From Croceivirga sp. (lineage in GTDB: Bacteria > Bacteroidota > Bacteroidia > Flavobacteriales > Flavobacteriaceae): a stretch of 64,000 bases of DNA. Of this stretch, positions 16,961 to 28,800 are shown in pieces. The notes beneath the pieces were generated by a model. That model worked only from the letters and a program-made list of their open reading frames with translations. It did not search any database and was not told the DNA's origin. The stretch spans positions 186,001-250,000 of the forward strand of contig JANQKR010000013.1 of the NCBI GenBank assembly GCA_028281025.1, read 5' to 3'. Numbering within the stretch: the stretch's first letter is position 1; every line of letters begins with the position of its first letter. A program made the position numbers and the translations under genes.

Positions 16961-17644
16961 ATGAGAAAAATGCTTTTTCCATTGTTATTCTTCTGTTTTA
17001 CTGCACCTTTTTATGCCCAAGGAGACAAAATCACCAGGGAACTCCAACCGTTCAATGAAGTCAAGGGTTTTGACGGAATTTCCATAGAATTGATAAAATC
17101 CAATGAAAACAAGGTAGAAATCACCGGGGCAAATACAGAAAAAGTGGCCATTGTCAACAATAGGGGCGTCTTAAAAATCCGAATGAAGATTGATAAAATT
17201 TTTAGTGGGTACAGAACTTTTGTAAAACTGTACCATTCCGGGGATTTAAAAGTAGTGGACGTAAACGAGGATGCCAGGATTTATTCAAAGGATACGTTAA
17301 TTCAGGATGTTCTTGATGTACGGGCACAAGAAAGTGGTGAGCTACAATTAAACTGCCAAACGGAACAGCTATTGGTAAAAGCGATCACGGGAGGGGATAT
17401 TCAAATTAGGGGCTTTACGGATAACCAGGATATCATTATCAATACGGGAGGAAGCTATAACGGAAAGGAGTTTAAAAGCAAATTCACGACCGTTGCGGTG
17501 AATGCAGGGGGAAACGCATCAATTTATGCAACCAAATATGTTAAGGCGGATGTCAAAGCTGGTGGAACGGTAAAAGTATTCGGTGATCCAGAGAAAATGG
17601 ATGAAAAAACGGTTTTTGGAGGAAAAGTGGAACGCGTTGAATAA
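16961..17644 (+). CDS. DUF2807 (GIN-domain) exported protein
   Basis: A 227-residue protein with a signal peptide (MRKMLFPLLF, cut near FYAQG) and one DUF2807 'head GIN' domain: repeated short beta strands of the type FDGISIEL, LKVVDVNEDA, DVLDVRAQESG, QIRGF. These form a beta-helix-like fold found in exported proteins of Bacteroidota, often beside regulators, with no established biochemical role. It follows rnr after 57 bp and precedes the LysE gene by 5 bp, so it is probably co-transcribed with the latter. Confidence 0.85.
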   Translation: MRKMLFPLLFFCFTAPFYAQGDKITRELQPFNEVKGFDGISIELIKSNENKVEITGANTEKVAIVNNRGVLKIRMKIDKIFSGYRTFVKLYHSGDLKVVDVNEDARIYSKDTLIQDVLDVRAQESGELQLNCQTEQLLVKAITGGDIQIRGFTDNQDIIINTGGSYNGKEFKSKFTTVAVNAGGNASIYATKYVKADVKAGGTVKVFGDPEKMDEKTVFGGKVERVE

Positions 17645-17649
17645 TATTT

Positions 17650-18339
17650 ATGATTGAAGATATACAGGCTGCAATTCCCTTGGGATTTCTTTTGAGCTTT
17701 ATGGTCGGTCCTGTTTTCTTTGTTCTTCTGGAAACGAGCGCAATAAAGGGTTTTCGTGCGGGACTTTTTTTTAATGTTGGGGTAATTGTTGCAGATGTTC
17801 TTTTCTTGTTCATTGCCTATTTCAGTAGCTTTCAATTATTGGAAAATCTCAGTAACCTTCCTGGACTTTATGTTTTTGGGGGAACCATTCTTTTTATATA
17901 CGGTGTCATCATATTTATAAAGAAGGAAACCAAAAAGGATAAGGTAAGACCTTCAAAAGGAACCTATCTGGGATTGGTTGTTAAAGGGTTTTTGCTGAAT
18001 TTCATCAATATAGGGGTTTTGGTTTTTTGGTTGGGAGTGCTAATTGTGGTGGGACCGAGTTTGGATAATAGTCCCAATCGTATCCTGGTGTTCTTTGGAA
18101 CGATGTTGACCACGTACTTTATTACCGATCTTTTTAAAATTCTTCTGGCAAAACAACTTAAGAGAAAATTGACAAGCAAAAGAATCGCCTACATAAAGAA
18201 GGTTTTGGGCCTTGTTCTTGTGGTTTGTGGTATTGTATTGATTATTAAGGGTTTTTTACCAAAGGATAAGTTCAATATAAAGGACGGCATAGAACGCATC
18301 AATGAACAAAAAAACCCAGCTTTAAAGCTGGGTCTATGA
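17650..18339 (+). CDS. LysE family translocator
   Basis: A 229-residue inner-membrane exporter of the LysE/RhtB family with six hydrophobic helices, beginning with the family pattern IPLGFLLSFMVGPVFFVLLETS. Members export amino acids or related small molecules; the substrate is not predictable. It starts 5 bp after the DUF2807 gene. The last eight codons (NPALKLGL) and stop coincide with the terminator hairpin of the oppositely transcribed tRNA-Cys gene, and the stop codon's last base is also the discriminator base of that tRNA. Confidence 0.88.
   Translation: MIEDIQAAIPLGFLLSFMVGPVFFVLLETSAIKGFRAGLFFNVGVIVADVLFLFIAYFSSFQLLENLSNLPGLYVFGGTILFIYGVIIFIKKETKKDKVRPSKGTYLGLVVKGFLLNFINIGVLVFWLGVLIVVGPSLDNSPNRILVFFGTMLTTYFITDLFKILLAKQLKRKLTSKRIAYIKKVLGLVLVVCGIVLIIKGFLPKDKFNIKDGIERINEQKNPALKLGL
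18308..18333 (-). terminator. Rho-independent terminator of tRNA-Cys, inside lysE-like CDS
   Basis: A perfect 10-bp inverted repeat (ACCCAGCTTT / AAAGCTGGGT, 18314-18333) is followed on the minus strand by a run of seven T (18314-18308). It lies directly downstream of the minus-strand tRNA-Cys and within the last codons of the plus-strand LysE gene, so the DNA is both coding and terminating. Confidence 0.8.
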
Positions 18340-18409
18340 GGCATCGAGCGGATTCGAACCGCTGTACAAGCTTTTGCAGAGCTGTGCCTAGCCACTCGGC
18401 CACGATGCC
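18339..18409 (-). tRNA. tRNA-Cys (GCA)
   Basis: A 71-nt cloverleaf on the minus strand. The acceptor stem pairs GGCATCG with CGATGCC, the T arm reads AGCGG-TTCGAAT-CCGCT, the D arm has the GTGGCTAGG-type loop, and the anticodon loop CTGCAAA gives anticodon GCA. The discriminator is U73, as expected for Cys. The 3' CCA is not fully encoded. It ends at the LysE stop codon and is followed by a strong terminator hairpin. Confidence 0.95.
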
Positions 18410-18458
18410 CAATAAGGTGCAAATGTAGCACTCTAAATCATCCTTTCCAAAATACGTG

Positions 18459-18818
18459 TTATTCGTTTTTGGCCGATAAAGTTACCGAAACACTTTCTAC
18501 GTCCCCTCCTATTGGCGGATTGATCTTTGAAACGGAAATTTCCGCCGATTTTATCTTTGGGATTTCCATGAAAATGCGATCAAGGATACGTTTGGCGACG
18601 TGCTCCAACAATTTGGATTTGATGTCCATTTCTTCCTTGATGATGGTATTTAAATGAACATAATCCACGGTATCCGAGAGCTTGTCGGTTTTGGAAGGGA
18701 CGGATAAATCAGCATGAACCTCCAAATCTACCCTATAATCACTGCCAATTATGCTTTCTTCCTTAAGACAGCCATGCCATGCATGAACACGGATATTATT
18801 GAGTTTTATTTTGCCCAT
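18459..18818 (-). CDS. folB: Dihydroneopterin aldolase
   Basis: A 119-residue FolB converting 7,8-dihydroneopterin to 6-hydroxymethyl-7,8-dihydropterin in cytoplasmic folate synthesis. Family features are the start IKLNNIRVHAWHG, the catalytic-region Glu in LKEE, DTVDYVHL in the middle and LLEHVAKRILDR before the KINPPIGGDVESV ending with a conserved Lys. Length is typical. It lies 44 bp downstream of the SprF-like gene on the same strand but has its own TAnnTTTG box, so it is probably a separate unit. Confidence 0.94.
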   Translation of the reverse strand: MGKIKLNNIRVHAWHGCLKEESIIGSDYRVDLEVHADLSVPSKTDKLSDTVDYVHLNTIIKEEMDIKSKLLEHVAKRILDRIFMEIPKIKSAEISVSKINPPIGGDVESVSVTLSAKNE

Positions 18819-18835
18819 TGTTTGTAAAAAGTAGG

Positions 18836-18843
18836 CAAAATTA
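18836..18843 (-). promoter_or_regulatory. Promoter -7 box of folB
   Basis: The minus-strand octamer TAATTTTG matches TAnnTTTG and lies 17 bp before the folB start, giving a short leader of about 14 nt. It sits in the 44-bp gap after the SprF-like stop. Confidence 0.5.
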
Positions 18844-18862
18844 CGGTAAAACTATGAAGGAT

Positions 18863-19819
18863 TTAATATGTACAGCGGCAATTACTGATTCCCTGGAACA
18901 AATCCATTCCAACGGTCAGGACATGTGTTCCCGAACTGTAGCCCAGAATTTCATTGGCAATCACCTGATACGAATAGCCAAAATAGAAATTGCTCTTCTT
19001 CAATCCCGCAATGGGAGCGATATAGAGCGGTGTTCCAATTTGGTCGTTCAAGAAACGATAGGTAAGGCCTAAATAGTAATAGTCCTCAAAATCATGAAAT
19101 CGGAATTTTGCGTTCAAATCCGTTACGGATCGACCATCATTTTCAAACCATTGAAAGAAAACGGAAGGTTCTATTTCTATTTTACTATTGTTGCTTTTGG
19201 AAAAACTATACCCTGTATATACATAGTAATTACGGAGCGTATTGGGCTCAAAAATGGGATTGAAATCGGCTAAATCCTTGTTCAATAGATTTGAAGCGTT
19301 TAAACTAAAGTAAAATTTGTCCAAACGATAAAGTACACCCACATCAAAATTGTGATTGGTGGTCGCACGATCGTCCGTTGGTGGTGGTGGACCATTTGGG
19401 TCCAGTTGCACAAAGTTTTCCGTGTCTATCCGAAACTGGTTAAAGTTATAGGAAAGGCCAAAGGACAGGAACTCATCATCATACCTATCCAAAATAAGGT
19501 GGTGGGCAAAGGAAACCCGGGAACCCCGCTGTTTGGTCTCGCCATTACTATCGTTGTACAATAGCATTCCTATTCCGGATCTATTTCCAATTCGGGCATC
19601 TGCTGCCAGGGTTTGGGTGTCCGGGGCATCTTCAATACCCACCCATTGTGTTAGTCCGTTGAGTCTGACCTTAATATGGTCTCCCACACCTGCGTAAGTT
19701 GGTGACATTATAAAAGGGTTGTCCGCAATGTATTGCGACAGCTGAGGTATGGTCAATTCTTGGGATTTGCCCGAAAAAAATACGAGCATCAGCAGGGTTA
19801 AGAGTAGGGACTTCTTCAT
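18863..19819 (-). CDS. sprF: PorP/SprF family outer-membrane protein (SprF-like)
   Basis: A 318-residue PorP/SprF beta-barrel-like protein with a signal peptide (MKKSLLLTLL, cut near GKSQE) and the family opening LTIPQLSQYIADNPFIMSPTYAG. Alternating beta segments and an aromatic end are typical. In Flavobacterium johnsoniae, SprF is encoded right after sprB and is needed to secrete SprB to the surface. Here it lies 25 bp downstream of the giant adhesin gene, the same position, which is why I use the name. It is the last member of the adhesin operon. Confidence 0.85.
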   Translation of the reverse strand: MKKSLLLTLLMLVFFSGKSQELTIPQLSQYIADNPFIMSPTYAGVGDHIKVRLNGLTQWVGIEDAPDTQTLAADARIGNRSGIGMLLYNDSNGETKQRGSRVSFAHHLILDRYDDEFLSFGLSYNFNQFRIDTENFVQLDPNGPPPPTDDRATTNHNFDVGVLYRLDKFYFSLNASNLLNKDLADFNPIFEPNTLRNYYVYTGYSFSKSNNSKIEIEPSVFFQWFENDGRSVTDLNAKFRFHDFEDYYYLGLTYRFLNDQIGTPLYIAPIAGLKKSNFYFGYSYQVIANEILGYSSGTHVLTVGMDLFQGISNCRCTY

Positions 19820-19844
19820 GGCGCTGTAGGTTAATACGATTTGG

Positions 19845-22800
19845 TTATCTGTACAACGTGAAATGTCCTACAAATTCTCGGTCGTCATTTTCTCCTTTTA
19901 ATTTGATGACATACCAATAATCACCTGTGGGCAATTCACTATTGTTGTAAATTCCATTCCATCCTTGGTCCCCGTAGCCCATTCTATAGAGCTCTCTACC
20001 ATAACGATCAAATATGATAATTAGTACATTGGGAAACACTTCTAAATTCTCTGGAACCCAGAAATCATTTGAACCATTTCCATCTGGGGTAAAATAGTTC
20101 GGAATTTCGATATCAATGAACTCCATGAAAATCTCGGCCATGGCCTCACAGCCATTTTGATCGACCACCCTTACGGTGTAGGTATCCGTTCTATTGATAT
20201 AGATGGTATTGTCGGTTCCATTGGCAACGTCATCAAAATAGAAGGTATAATCCTCCAATCCACCACTGGCAATAGCGGTAATTTCGTTAATGTTACGCTG
20301 TTCCAGGGCAAGGACCAGTGGTTCGAATGCGACTATTTCAAAATCGATGGTATTCATGCAGCCATTGGCGTGGGCAATGGTCAACGAATGTAATCCGGGC
20401 AACAGGTTTGTAAAATCCGCAGTTAATTGCATATCCAGGGGATCGGTGGAGTCCAGGGCATAGAGGACATCGGCACTAACGGAAGCATCCTCAAACACGA
20501 TTTCCAATGCATTTTCAGGGATATTGCCCGTACAGGTATAGATGGGCCGGACTGTGGCATTTAGGTTCACCCCAGGGTTGATTTCCGCAACTACCGTAGC
20601 TTCACATCCTTGGGCATCCCTAATGAACACCACATGGGTGCCGGAAGCCAAGCCATTGAACAGGATTTGGTCCTGTACAAATCCCACATCGTCATTGGAG
20701 TTTAAATTTGTACTGTAGGGAGCCGTACCTCCCGTAATCTGTACCTCAAAAGAACCGTCCGCACTACCGGCACAGATTTCAGGTAAGATGTTGATAGCCT
20801 GGCCCATAAGGGGTTCGGGAGCTTCAATGGTAAACTGAAATGGAATAAAACAGCCATTTCGATCTTGGGCAATTACATCATAGACCCCTGGGGCCAAATC
20901 CGTAAAAATGTGCTGTGAATCAAATTGGTTCAGATTCGGTGTAATGGCATAAAGAATTTCTCCGGTTCCTCCGGAAACTTCAACCGTAATGGTTCCATCG
21001 TCAATACCGGCACAACTGGTATCCGTGGATGTTTCCTGATCTATTTGCAAGGGAGCGGGATCCACAATACGAATTTCCTCCGAAACTTCTTCGCAGTCGT
21101 CACTGGTCACACGCACAACATAGGTTCCTGCAGGAAGGCCGCTAAACGTATTGGAAGATTGGGGACCACTAAGCAAATTGGTAAGGGCAAGATCGTCATA
21201 AAGTTCAAAGCTATAATTGCCCAACCCGCCAGTGGCACGGGCTAAGATTGTTGCCGAAGCTTCACCGGTACAATTGATGAAGGCTGCAGTGTCATCAATG
21301 GCAATGGTCAGTGGAGGGACCATATCCACGCTTACCTGGTTGGAAATCATGGCCTCACAGCTATTGGCATCCCGAATCATAAATTGATAATCCCCGGGTG
21401 GAATATTGTTGAAGGTATGCGAATTGCCCCCATTGAAGTTGATCCATGTGGCTGTCATGTCATCAAAGTACTGGTACGTTCCGCTTGTATCGCCCCCAGT
21501 AGCGGTGAGCAATAGACTTGCATTGGTGGTACACCTCATTTGGACCGTTTGAATAAGGTTGGCCCCTACTTCCTGGGGTTCATCGATTTGAACTTGAGGG
21601 GTGGTTACATCACAGTTCCATCCATCGGAAACGGTAATACTATAGACTCCGGCACCCAAATTGTTGAATACGTTACTAGGTTGAAGGCCCGTACTGAAAA
21701 TAGGGGTCAAATCACCAAAATTGGCGAACACATTCAGTTGATACTGGTAGGTACCACTTCCTCCTACGGGAAGATTGGCCCATACGGAAGCATTGTCATC
21801 CCTATAACAGGTCAAGAGGCCTGTGGAAGCATTGATATCCGTAATAATCGGGTTAGGGATGGAGAGTGTCAATGATGGGGGACTAAATGGACAACCGCCA
21901 TCATCGGTAACCAAAACATCATAGGTCCCTGCTGAAAGTCCTGTAAATACATAGCCGGTTACATCATTCGCAGTATAAACCTGTGAAGTTGTCGTATTGG
22001 TCAGGACAATATCGTACGGAGGATATCCCCCCTCCGGGATGACTTCAATTTCCCCCTGGTCATCGGTACAGGTAACACTGGCAATTTCCCTGGGGGTAAC
22101 GTCCAGCATCATGTCTGGGGAAACTATGGTAATGGTATTGGAGTTAGCACTACAAAAAGTACTTCCCAAATCGGTTTCCGTGACCCGAACATAATAATTT
22201 CCACCGGTAAGACCGGGTATGGGGAAAGGGTTGACCGAGGTATTTCCAGTACCTGTCAAAATACTGGTTCCAGTCGGGTCAAACACTTCATAGTCATAGC
22301 CACCCGTATATCCCGTTACCATTATTTCAAGTGCACCATTGGTATCCCCAAAGCAAATGGAAGGTGCCGTTGGTGTGGCCATTACCGCAATGGTATTGTA
22401 TGGGGCAATGGTATACGGGGCGGTGTCCACATAACAGTTTGTTGTGGTATTGGTAACCCGAAATACGTAATTTCCGGGTTGTGTAAGGTCATAATCAGCC
22501 GTGGTGGCCGTACTTCCCGTTTGAACCCCGGAAGTATTGCCCAAAGGCAGTAGTGCAAAGGTATAAATGTCACCGGGTGCAGCACTTTCGTTAACAGTTA
22601 TTTGAATCTGCTCCACGTTGGGTGCGGCGCAGGTTATGGGATTTATTTGGGTAACCTGTGCCGTAAACGTATTCAAGGGTTCGATTGTTTGTGTGGGCAA
22701 AGCGAAAAGACATCCATTGGCATCCCGGACAACAATATCATAATTACCGGATGTGTTCACGGAGTGGACAAATACATTTCCTCCCGTAGGCAGAAAGCTG

Positions 22801-25800
22801 CCCCCGTTTACACTGTAGAAATAATCCGGTGTTCCCGATCCTGCTGGAATGGTCACCTCAATTTGTGCGGATTGCTGTGCATTGTTCATATCACAGGCAA
22901 AAGGGGTCACGTTTGTTATGGTTGCGAACAAAGCAGTGGGTTCGCCAATGGAAACTTGGTCCGTGGCCACACAGTTCCGGTTTGATGTAACGGTAATATC
23001 ATAGGTGCCTGAGGGAAGACCCGTAAATAGGCCGTTGTTTTGGGTAAAAGTGTTGGTCCCATCGGTGATTTCAAAAGTGTATGGCGGGTTATCATTGACG
23101 CCAATACCCGTTGGTGCCAGATTCACGGTTATTGAACCATCGGAAGCACCAAAACAACTTACATCAGTAACTCCCGTAGCCAAAAGGGTCACTGCTGTGG
23201 GTTCTTCCAAGCTGATAGCAACATCAACAAAACAATTGGGGATGCCCAATGTAGCGTCGGTCACCCTTACAATATAGTTTCCAAAGGCAACGCCCGTAAA
23301 TTGGGAACCTACGGGAACAAGCCCGGTATCGGTTAGGTCCGTCCTAAGCAACTGAACGGTGTTCGTTCCGGATCCCCCGGCAACCACAAAATCTATTATA
23401 CCATCTGCCGTGTTACAACTGGGTTGTGTATTGACCATGGCGGAAAGGGTCAGCTGTGGTGAAATGGTTATGTTTTCCGTTTCCCCACACCCATTGGCGT
23501 CCCTAATCGTTACGGTATGGCCTCCTGAGGCCAGATTGGCATAGGTATGGGCAAAGCTTGTAATGCTCTGGAATGCAGCACCATCAAGGCTCATAGTGTA
23601 GGGTCCCACGCCCGTATTTACGGCATCCAATACTACGGAAATGGCGAAGTTCCCCTCTGGTGCGCATTCGTCCACAATGGCCAAAGTGATATCCGGTGTG
23701 GTATCGGCGGCTATGGTTACGGCCAAAGGCGTATTGATGATACATCCGTTGGCGTCCCTTACATAGATGTCCCATGCGGTAGCCGTCAATGGATTCAGTT
23801 CCACGGTACTATCAAATGGGAACGTTGCGGGAACACCGGTTCCACTCTGCGAAGCGCCATAGGTATAGGGTCCCGTTCCACCCGATGCCAGTACGGTGAC
23901 GATGGAGTTGGCCTCGTTACAGTTGGCATTTAGGTTGTCCAGGAGTGTAAGGACCAAAGGCTGTGGGGCATCAATGGTCACGGCATTGGTCGCTGTAGTG
24001 CACAGTGGGTCTGCTGTTTCCGTAATACGTATGGCGTAGGTCCCGGCACCAAGCGTAGTGGAAACGGTAAACGTATAGGGATCGGTTGTGGCGTTATCGG
24101 AATCGTTGGTTCCCGCTATGGGATTGCCGAGGTTATCCAGTACGATATAGTCAAACGTTCCAGTATATCCCGTAACGGTGACTTCAATTGTGCCATCCGT
24201 AGCGTCGCTACAGGTGGCATCAGAAGTTACGGTTGCCACAGCATTTATAAGGTCATAAGGGTCGACCACATGTTGAACGATAAAGGAACAATTCGTGGTT
24301 GTATCGGTCACTTCGTATACATAGGTACCGGGAGCGGTAATGACGATGTTTGTTGGATCGGTAACGGTACTTCCGCTTGGTAACTGTGTATAGGAATAGT
24401 TACCCGAACCGTTGGCAGCAATAATCTGGATGATTTCCTGGCCGTTGTTACAGTCTATATCCTGGAGTTCGGTAATGGTTGCCGTTACATCCTCCCGTAC
24501 AGGAATAGGGACGTTTACCGTATCAGTACAACCATTGTCATCGCGTACCACGACTACAACAGCTGGGCTTCCATAGGCTACCGCGAAAGTGTTCCCACCA
24601 CCAAAGGCACCTCCATTGAAACTATACTGGTACGGCGCGGTACCAGAAGGGTTTCCAAATGCGTCATTGTTGATGCCCACCGTTACGGTACTTACGGCAT
24701 CATTACAGGTAAATACCGAAGCACTTGCGGTGATATCAAGTTGCGAGGGTTCATCAATGGTTATGGGCAGTGTGGTACTGCACCCTTTGGTAGAGATAAC
24801 GGTGACATTGTAAGTTCCTTGAGTGAGTCCGGTGAATACATTCGAGGCCTGTGTTGTTGTCCCGCCGTCCAAACTATACAGGTAAGGGATATCTATATTT
24901 CCGGGATTTAGGGTGGCCGTTAGGGTCCCATCATTACCACCAAAACAGCTGACATCAGTCTTGGCAAGGGTAAAGGTAGGGTTCACTGGCGCTGGCAGGG
25001 TAATGGTCACGGGAACAATACATCCGGTATTGTTGTCCGCCACTTGAAAGGTGTACGCAATGCTATGGGTAAGCCCACTGAACACGCCGGTCGCATTGGA
25101 AGCGCCTGCAGGAGTGGTCTGGGTAAAAGTGTATGCGGCCGACCCTCCATTGGCGGTTATGGTGACCTCCCCGGAGTTGGCGGGGTCACAGTTTTCGTTG
25201 GCCGTTATATTGGCAATAACTTCCAAGGGGGGAAATATGGTGATGTTTTCCAGTTCGCCACACCCATTGGCATCCACGATTTGTATGGTATGATTGCCTG
25301 AGCTTAAATTCGAAACGGTAACGACATCACCGATATTCGTCCAGGATGTGGTTTGGGGCGCACCACCATCAACACTGATCCTATAGGGAGCGGTCCCTGC
25401 CACGGTCAAAGTCACATTAATGGCAAAGTTTCCTTCGGTTACACATTCGTTGGCAATGACGGAAGAAATCTCTGGTGAGGCATCAACGCTTATGGTTACG
25501 TCCAAAGGCGGAGAAACGCATCCAGCGGCATCCTGTGCGTAAATATCCCAGTTTAAATTAACGGAAGGATCCAAAGTAAATGTTTGTCCTTCAGGAAAAA
25601 CTACGGGAGCTGGATTTCCATCTTCCACATAAGCGTAACTATAGCCTGCTGTTCCTCCGGAAGCCCTAACCGTAACTTCGGCATCGGTGTTACAGTTGGC
25701 AGCAAGCTGACTCAGTAAGGAAACCGCAACGGGGGAAGGCTCCGTAATCCTAAAAGTTGCTGTGGCCGTACAGGACGGAGCAGTGGCTTCCCGTACCACC

Positions 25801-28800
25801 AGGACGTAATCCCCAGGTGGAATTTGGGTCACAGTTGCGGTCTGCGGACCTCCGGCGGGGCCGGGACCAACACTACCCGTATACGTACCGGGACCGGTTA
25901 CCGCGGTATTGGTAAGTGCATTTAAAATCTCCCAATTGATGGTTGTGACCGAAGCATCATAATTGCCCACGGTAAAAGTCATGGTGCCGTCATCGTCCCC
26001 AACACAGGTAATATCACTTGTACTGTCCACCACAACGGATATGGCAGAAACAGGGGGGATGGTTACTTCCAGAAAACTTACACATCCGTTGGTGACATCT
26101 TCAGCTCTAATAATATAGGTCTGTCCTGGATTTAAACTGGTAAAGGTTGCTACCTCGGTATCGGGAGCGGTGGTTATTTCGCTAGTGGGCCCAGGCCCTC
26201 CATTGTAAATTTCAAAGTTATAATTGCCAGACCCTCCGGAAGCGGTAATATCCACGCTACCACCGGTAATACAGTCTGGAGGGGTTGGGTTTGCGGTCAA
26301 GGTCAAAAATGGATTGGAACTGACCCTAACAGAACCCAGATCGCTCTCACAGCCATTGGCATCAATAATACGTATGTAATAATCACCAAAATCAAGATTA
26401 TTAAAAGTATGGGTAGTGCTCGCAGAAACAACAGTACCTATAACGGTATTGGAACTATCGTAAAGCGTATAGGTAAAGTTGGGTACGCCCCCCTGTGTAA
26501 TGGTAACATCAATACTGCCCGGCACCGTAGCCCCGGTAGCAGGATTACAGGTTACATCGGTAGCAACCATATTGGATAACAATTGCAAGGGCTCGCCCAC
26601 AATGGCATCATCCGTAAATTCACAACCCCTACTATCGCGAACAATAAATGGATAAGTGCCTGCACCGAGCCCAGAGTAGGTCCGGGTAGCGGTAAATGCA
26701 CTACCATCAAAACTCACGGTATACGGGGCCACACCAAAGTTTTCATCGATATCGATAACTACGGAACCATCGGCATATCCGAAGCATGCGGCATTGGTCA
26801 CTACTGCTGCGGCCTGGGGATTCACGGTAGGGCTAACGATAATTTCATTGGTCTCAACAGTACAACCGTTGTTGTCCGTGATTTGGAACTGGTACGTTCC
26901 TGCCGCTGCTGCACCCGAATAGGTAAAAGCGTTTCCGGCTATTGCGGTGGTTGCACCGTAACCACCACCATTTAGCTGTACCTGATAGCTGGCATAAGGA
27001 GTATACCCACCGCTTATGGTGACATCGATTACAGCATTTGCCGTACAGAACAAGTCCTGCGTAAGGACGGCATTGGCAATAAGCTGAGGTTCAATAGTTT
27101 GTGTAATGACATTGGACACACAACCGTAGGCATCCGTTACTTGAATATTGTAGGTTCCCGGAGTTAGATTGCCTATGGTGAAAGGGTTACCACCAGCTGC
27201 TATCAGTCCGCCACCATTTATGGTGTAGGAATAGGGGGCTACGCCGTCGGTAACGCTCACTTGCAGGGAAGCCTGGTTCGTACTGTCATAACATAGGTCC
27301 GAAGGATTAAATGCGATTACGGGCGTCTCCGCGGGGTCTATGGTAATGGGCCGTGTATGCACACACCCACGGGCGTCCCTCACATAGATGGTATAGGTCC
27401 CGGGCGCTACATCGGCAAATGAGTTTCCGCTTTGGTACGCATATATGACCGTTGGCCCTGTGGTATCTTCCAATTGGTACTCATAACCGCCCCACCCGCC
27501 AGTGGCGTTAACGGTTATGGTCGCGTCGGCGATACAGGTGTCGTCCGTATTGGAAAAGGTAAAATCAAGGGCCAACGCAGGCTCTGCAATGGTCTGGTTG
27601 AGCGTAACGGTGCAATTGGTGATATCATCGGTAATGGTTATCACATAGGTATCGGCCCCAAGCCCGGATACGGATATTGGGGTAATGGTATTTATGGTAT
27701 TGGCAGACTGAACGGTGCCACCAAGGCCATCCAGTACAACATAGCTATAAGTGGTGTCGAAGTCCGATACCGTAAAATTAAATGCGCCATCCGAACCTCC
27801 CACACAGCTAACATTGCTGATGAGTTGTGAAACGGCATCCACTTGCGGGATGGGGTTTACCGTATAGTCTTCGGTGATAGCACAGTTCTTGCTATCCGTT
27901 ACCCGGAAGGTATAGGTTCCCGGGGCAAGTCCCATAAAGATGGCGTTGTTGCCATTGTTGGTGGCACTTCCCGCGGGGGCAATGATTTCGTATACAAAAG
28001 GCGTGTTGCCGCCCGTAACCGAAACGGTGACGTCGCCCACGATTGTTGGACAGGTCAGTGCCGTTTGTGCAAAGGCCAAATCTGTTGGCGGATTTAATGG
28101 CGCTATGGTTTGTGCACTGGTAGCGGTACAATTGTTGGCGTCCCGTACCGTAATGGTATGGGTCCCGTCAGTAAGCCCGGAAAAGGAGGTTGAAGGTCCA
28201 AAGTTGACCCCATCAATGCTGTACATATAAGGAGCGGTACCACCACTAGTGGTGGTTACTTCTATAGTGGCGTCCGCATCACAGGTATAATCTACGGTAA
28301 TGCTTGTGCCCAGGCTAAGCAAGGCAGGTTCATTTACAGTAACGGTATTTGTGGTCATACAGTTCTTGCTGTCCGTGACGGTATAGGTATAGGTGCCCGC
28401 CGCAAGACCGCTATAGACTTGCTGTGTTGAGGGCGCACTGCCATCGAAGACAATCGAATAGGGAGCAAGACCACCTGAAATGTTCAGGTCTACGGAACCG
28501 TTGGACTCCCCATTACAACGCACGTCCGTGACCAATGGGGCAACTGTGGGGAGTGGATTGTCGGTTACAACAACCTGATTTGTCGTGAAGGTGCAAGACT
28601 CACTATCGGTAATGGTAAACGTATAGGTTCCTGGCGTGGTGGTAAGATAACTAAAGGGAATACTCGGAACGGGAGTACTTGCCTGATGCGGCGTACCATT
28701 TAAGAAAACTTCATAGGTAAAACCTGGATTTCCTCCTGTAATGGAGAGGGAAATTTCCGCATCGGGGGAAACACTGCAATCCAGATCCTTTACCAAACTG

